Below, piece after piece: positions 4,711 to 5,074 of a DNA stretch of 5,074 bases (positions are counted from its first letter, which is position 1; each line of letters starts with the position of its first letter). Both the position numbers and the translations under genes were made by a program. The notes under the pieces were generated by a model. It was not told the DNA's origin and searched no databases. It saw nothing but the letters and a program-made list of their open reading frames with translations. The stretch comes from an uncultured Fusobacteriaceae bacterium (GTDB taxonomy: Bacteria; Fusobacteriota; Fusobacteriia; Fusobacteriales; Fusobacteriaceae), in NCBI GenBank assembly GCA_947072715.1, contig CAMTJB010000101.1, positions 1-5,074 of the forward strand, in the 5' to 3' direction.

Positions 4711-5074
4711 AAAATATCTTTTTAAAATCATCCATGATTTCTTTAACGCTCTTTATTGAATCAATTTTCCAAGCATCTTTACCTGCGAAAACTAACCCTT
4801 CTTTTAAATCACCATCATGACCGATGATTAATCTTTGACTAACACAGAAAGAGTGAGTACAGTGCTTTAAGCAGTTAGTACATTTTTTAGGTAAAATTTC
4901 ACGTGATTGAGCGATTATTTTTTCCACGATATCGTTCTTTATAGCGTTTGCAGGTAAACCAGCAGAACTCATTATTCTAACAATATCTCCTTCTTTTGCG
5001 TCAAGATACATTTGTTTAAACGCTTCATGTACTTCACACTCTTTCGAAGCGATAAATCTACTACCCATTTGAAT
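4709..5074 (-). CDS. C-terminal part of a nitronate-monooxygenase/FabK-like flavoprotein with a four-Cys cluster (5' end outside window)
   Basis: Only the last 121 codons are present. The frame stays open to the window edge, and the ATG at 5066-5068 is an internal Met: the preceding codons read Ile-Gln, giving IQMGSRFIASKEC, the usual strand and loop after the second FMN-phosphate motif in the NPD (2-nitropropane dioxygenase-like) TIM-barrel family. The product is therefore an FMN-dependent oxidoreductase related to FabK; its reaction cannot be told from this part. After the barrel end (EAFKQMYLDA, then KEGDIVRIMSSAGLPANAI) comes a cysteine cluster, C-x2-C-x3-C-x4-C, in KKCTNCLKHCTHSFC, absent from FabK itself. 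It could bind a metal or an Fe-S cluster, but no metal is proven. The segment then continues with LKEGLVFAGKDAWKID and an acidic/basic helix to the stop. It is translated just ahead of fabK with overlapping stop and ribosome binding site, so a related role in lipid or redox metabolism is plausible. Confidence 0.85.
   Translation of the reverse strand: MQMGSRFIASKECEVHEAFKQMYLDAKEGDIVRIMSSAGLPANAIKNDIVEKIIAQSREILPKKCTNCLKHCTHSFCVSQRLIIGHDGDLKEGLVFAGKDAWKIDSIKSVKEIMDDFKKIF

Noticed and set aside
5066..5068. ATG as the start of the right-edge gene
   Set aside because: The frame is open to the window edge and the residues before and after it match the interior of an NPD-family barrel, so the Met is internal.
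1..5074. Mobile element, CRISPR array, tRNA or phage/defence system
   Set aside because: No transposase, spaced direct repeats, cloverleaf or defence-type domains were seen; the genes are mostly metabolic.

Overview
The window is AT-rich, low-GC bacterial DNA with AGA-dominated arginine codons and purine-rich Shine-Dalgarno sites. FabK as the enoyl-ACP reductase and a guanine riboswitch ahead of a purine permease both fit a fusobacterium (Fusobacterium/Cetobacterium type) or a clostridial relative. The genus is an inference; no rRNA or other marker is present. I see no mobile element, CRISPR array or tRNA.

Layout. Bases 1-134 are an AT-rich leader with no gene. A 157-residue protein of unknown function follows (135-608, +). 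Bases 609-938 hold no gene but a nearly complete regulatory unit: a TATAAT box (675-680), a guanine-class purine riboswitch aptamer (688-750), an antiterminator arm (748-765 pairing with 842-860) and a competing terminator hairpin (841-903) with a U-tract. Next comes a two-gene operon: an NCS2 purine permease of the PbuG/AzgA type (939-2264, +) and, 8 bases later, a zinc-dependent amidohydrolase/deaminase of the COG0402 (ATZ/TRZ-like) family (2273-3628, +). A 14-bp bidirectional terminator (3674-3705) separates these from a convergent minus-strand operon that runs off the right edge. That operon has the C-terminal part of a nitronate-monooxygenase/FabK-like flavoprotein with a four-cysteine cluster (4709-5074), followed by fabK (3740-4693).

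How the parts work together. The left operon reads as guanine-repressed purine salvage. When guanine is scarce, the antiterminator forms and the permease and deaminase are made, to import a purine base and probably deaminate it. When guanine binds, P1 is stabilised and the terminator forms. The right operon contains the FMN-dependent last step of the fatty-acid elongation cycle and a paralogous flavoprotein of unknown reaction.

The most informative points are the riboswitch with its legible expression platform, the corrected permease start (939, not the GTG at 897 inside the terminator), the riboswitch-linked deaminase of uncertain substrate, and the Cys-cluster flavoprotein coupled to fabK. 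I did not find a wholly new system.
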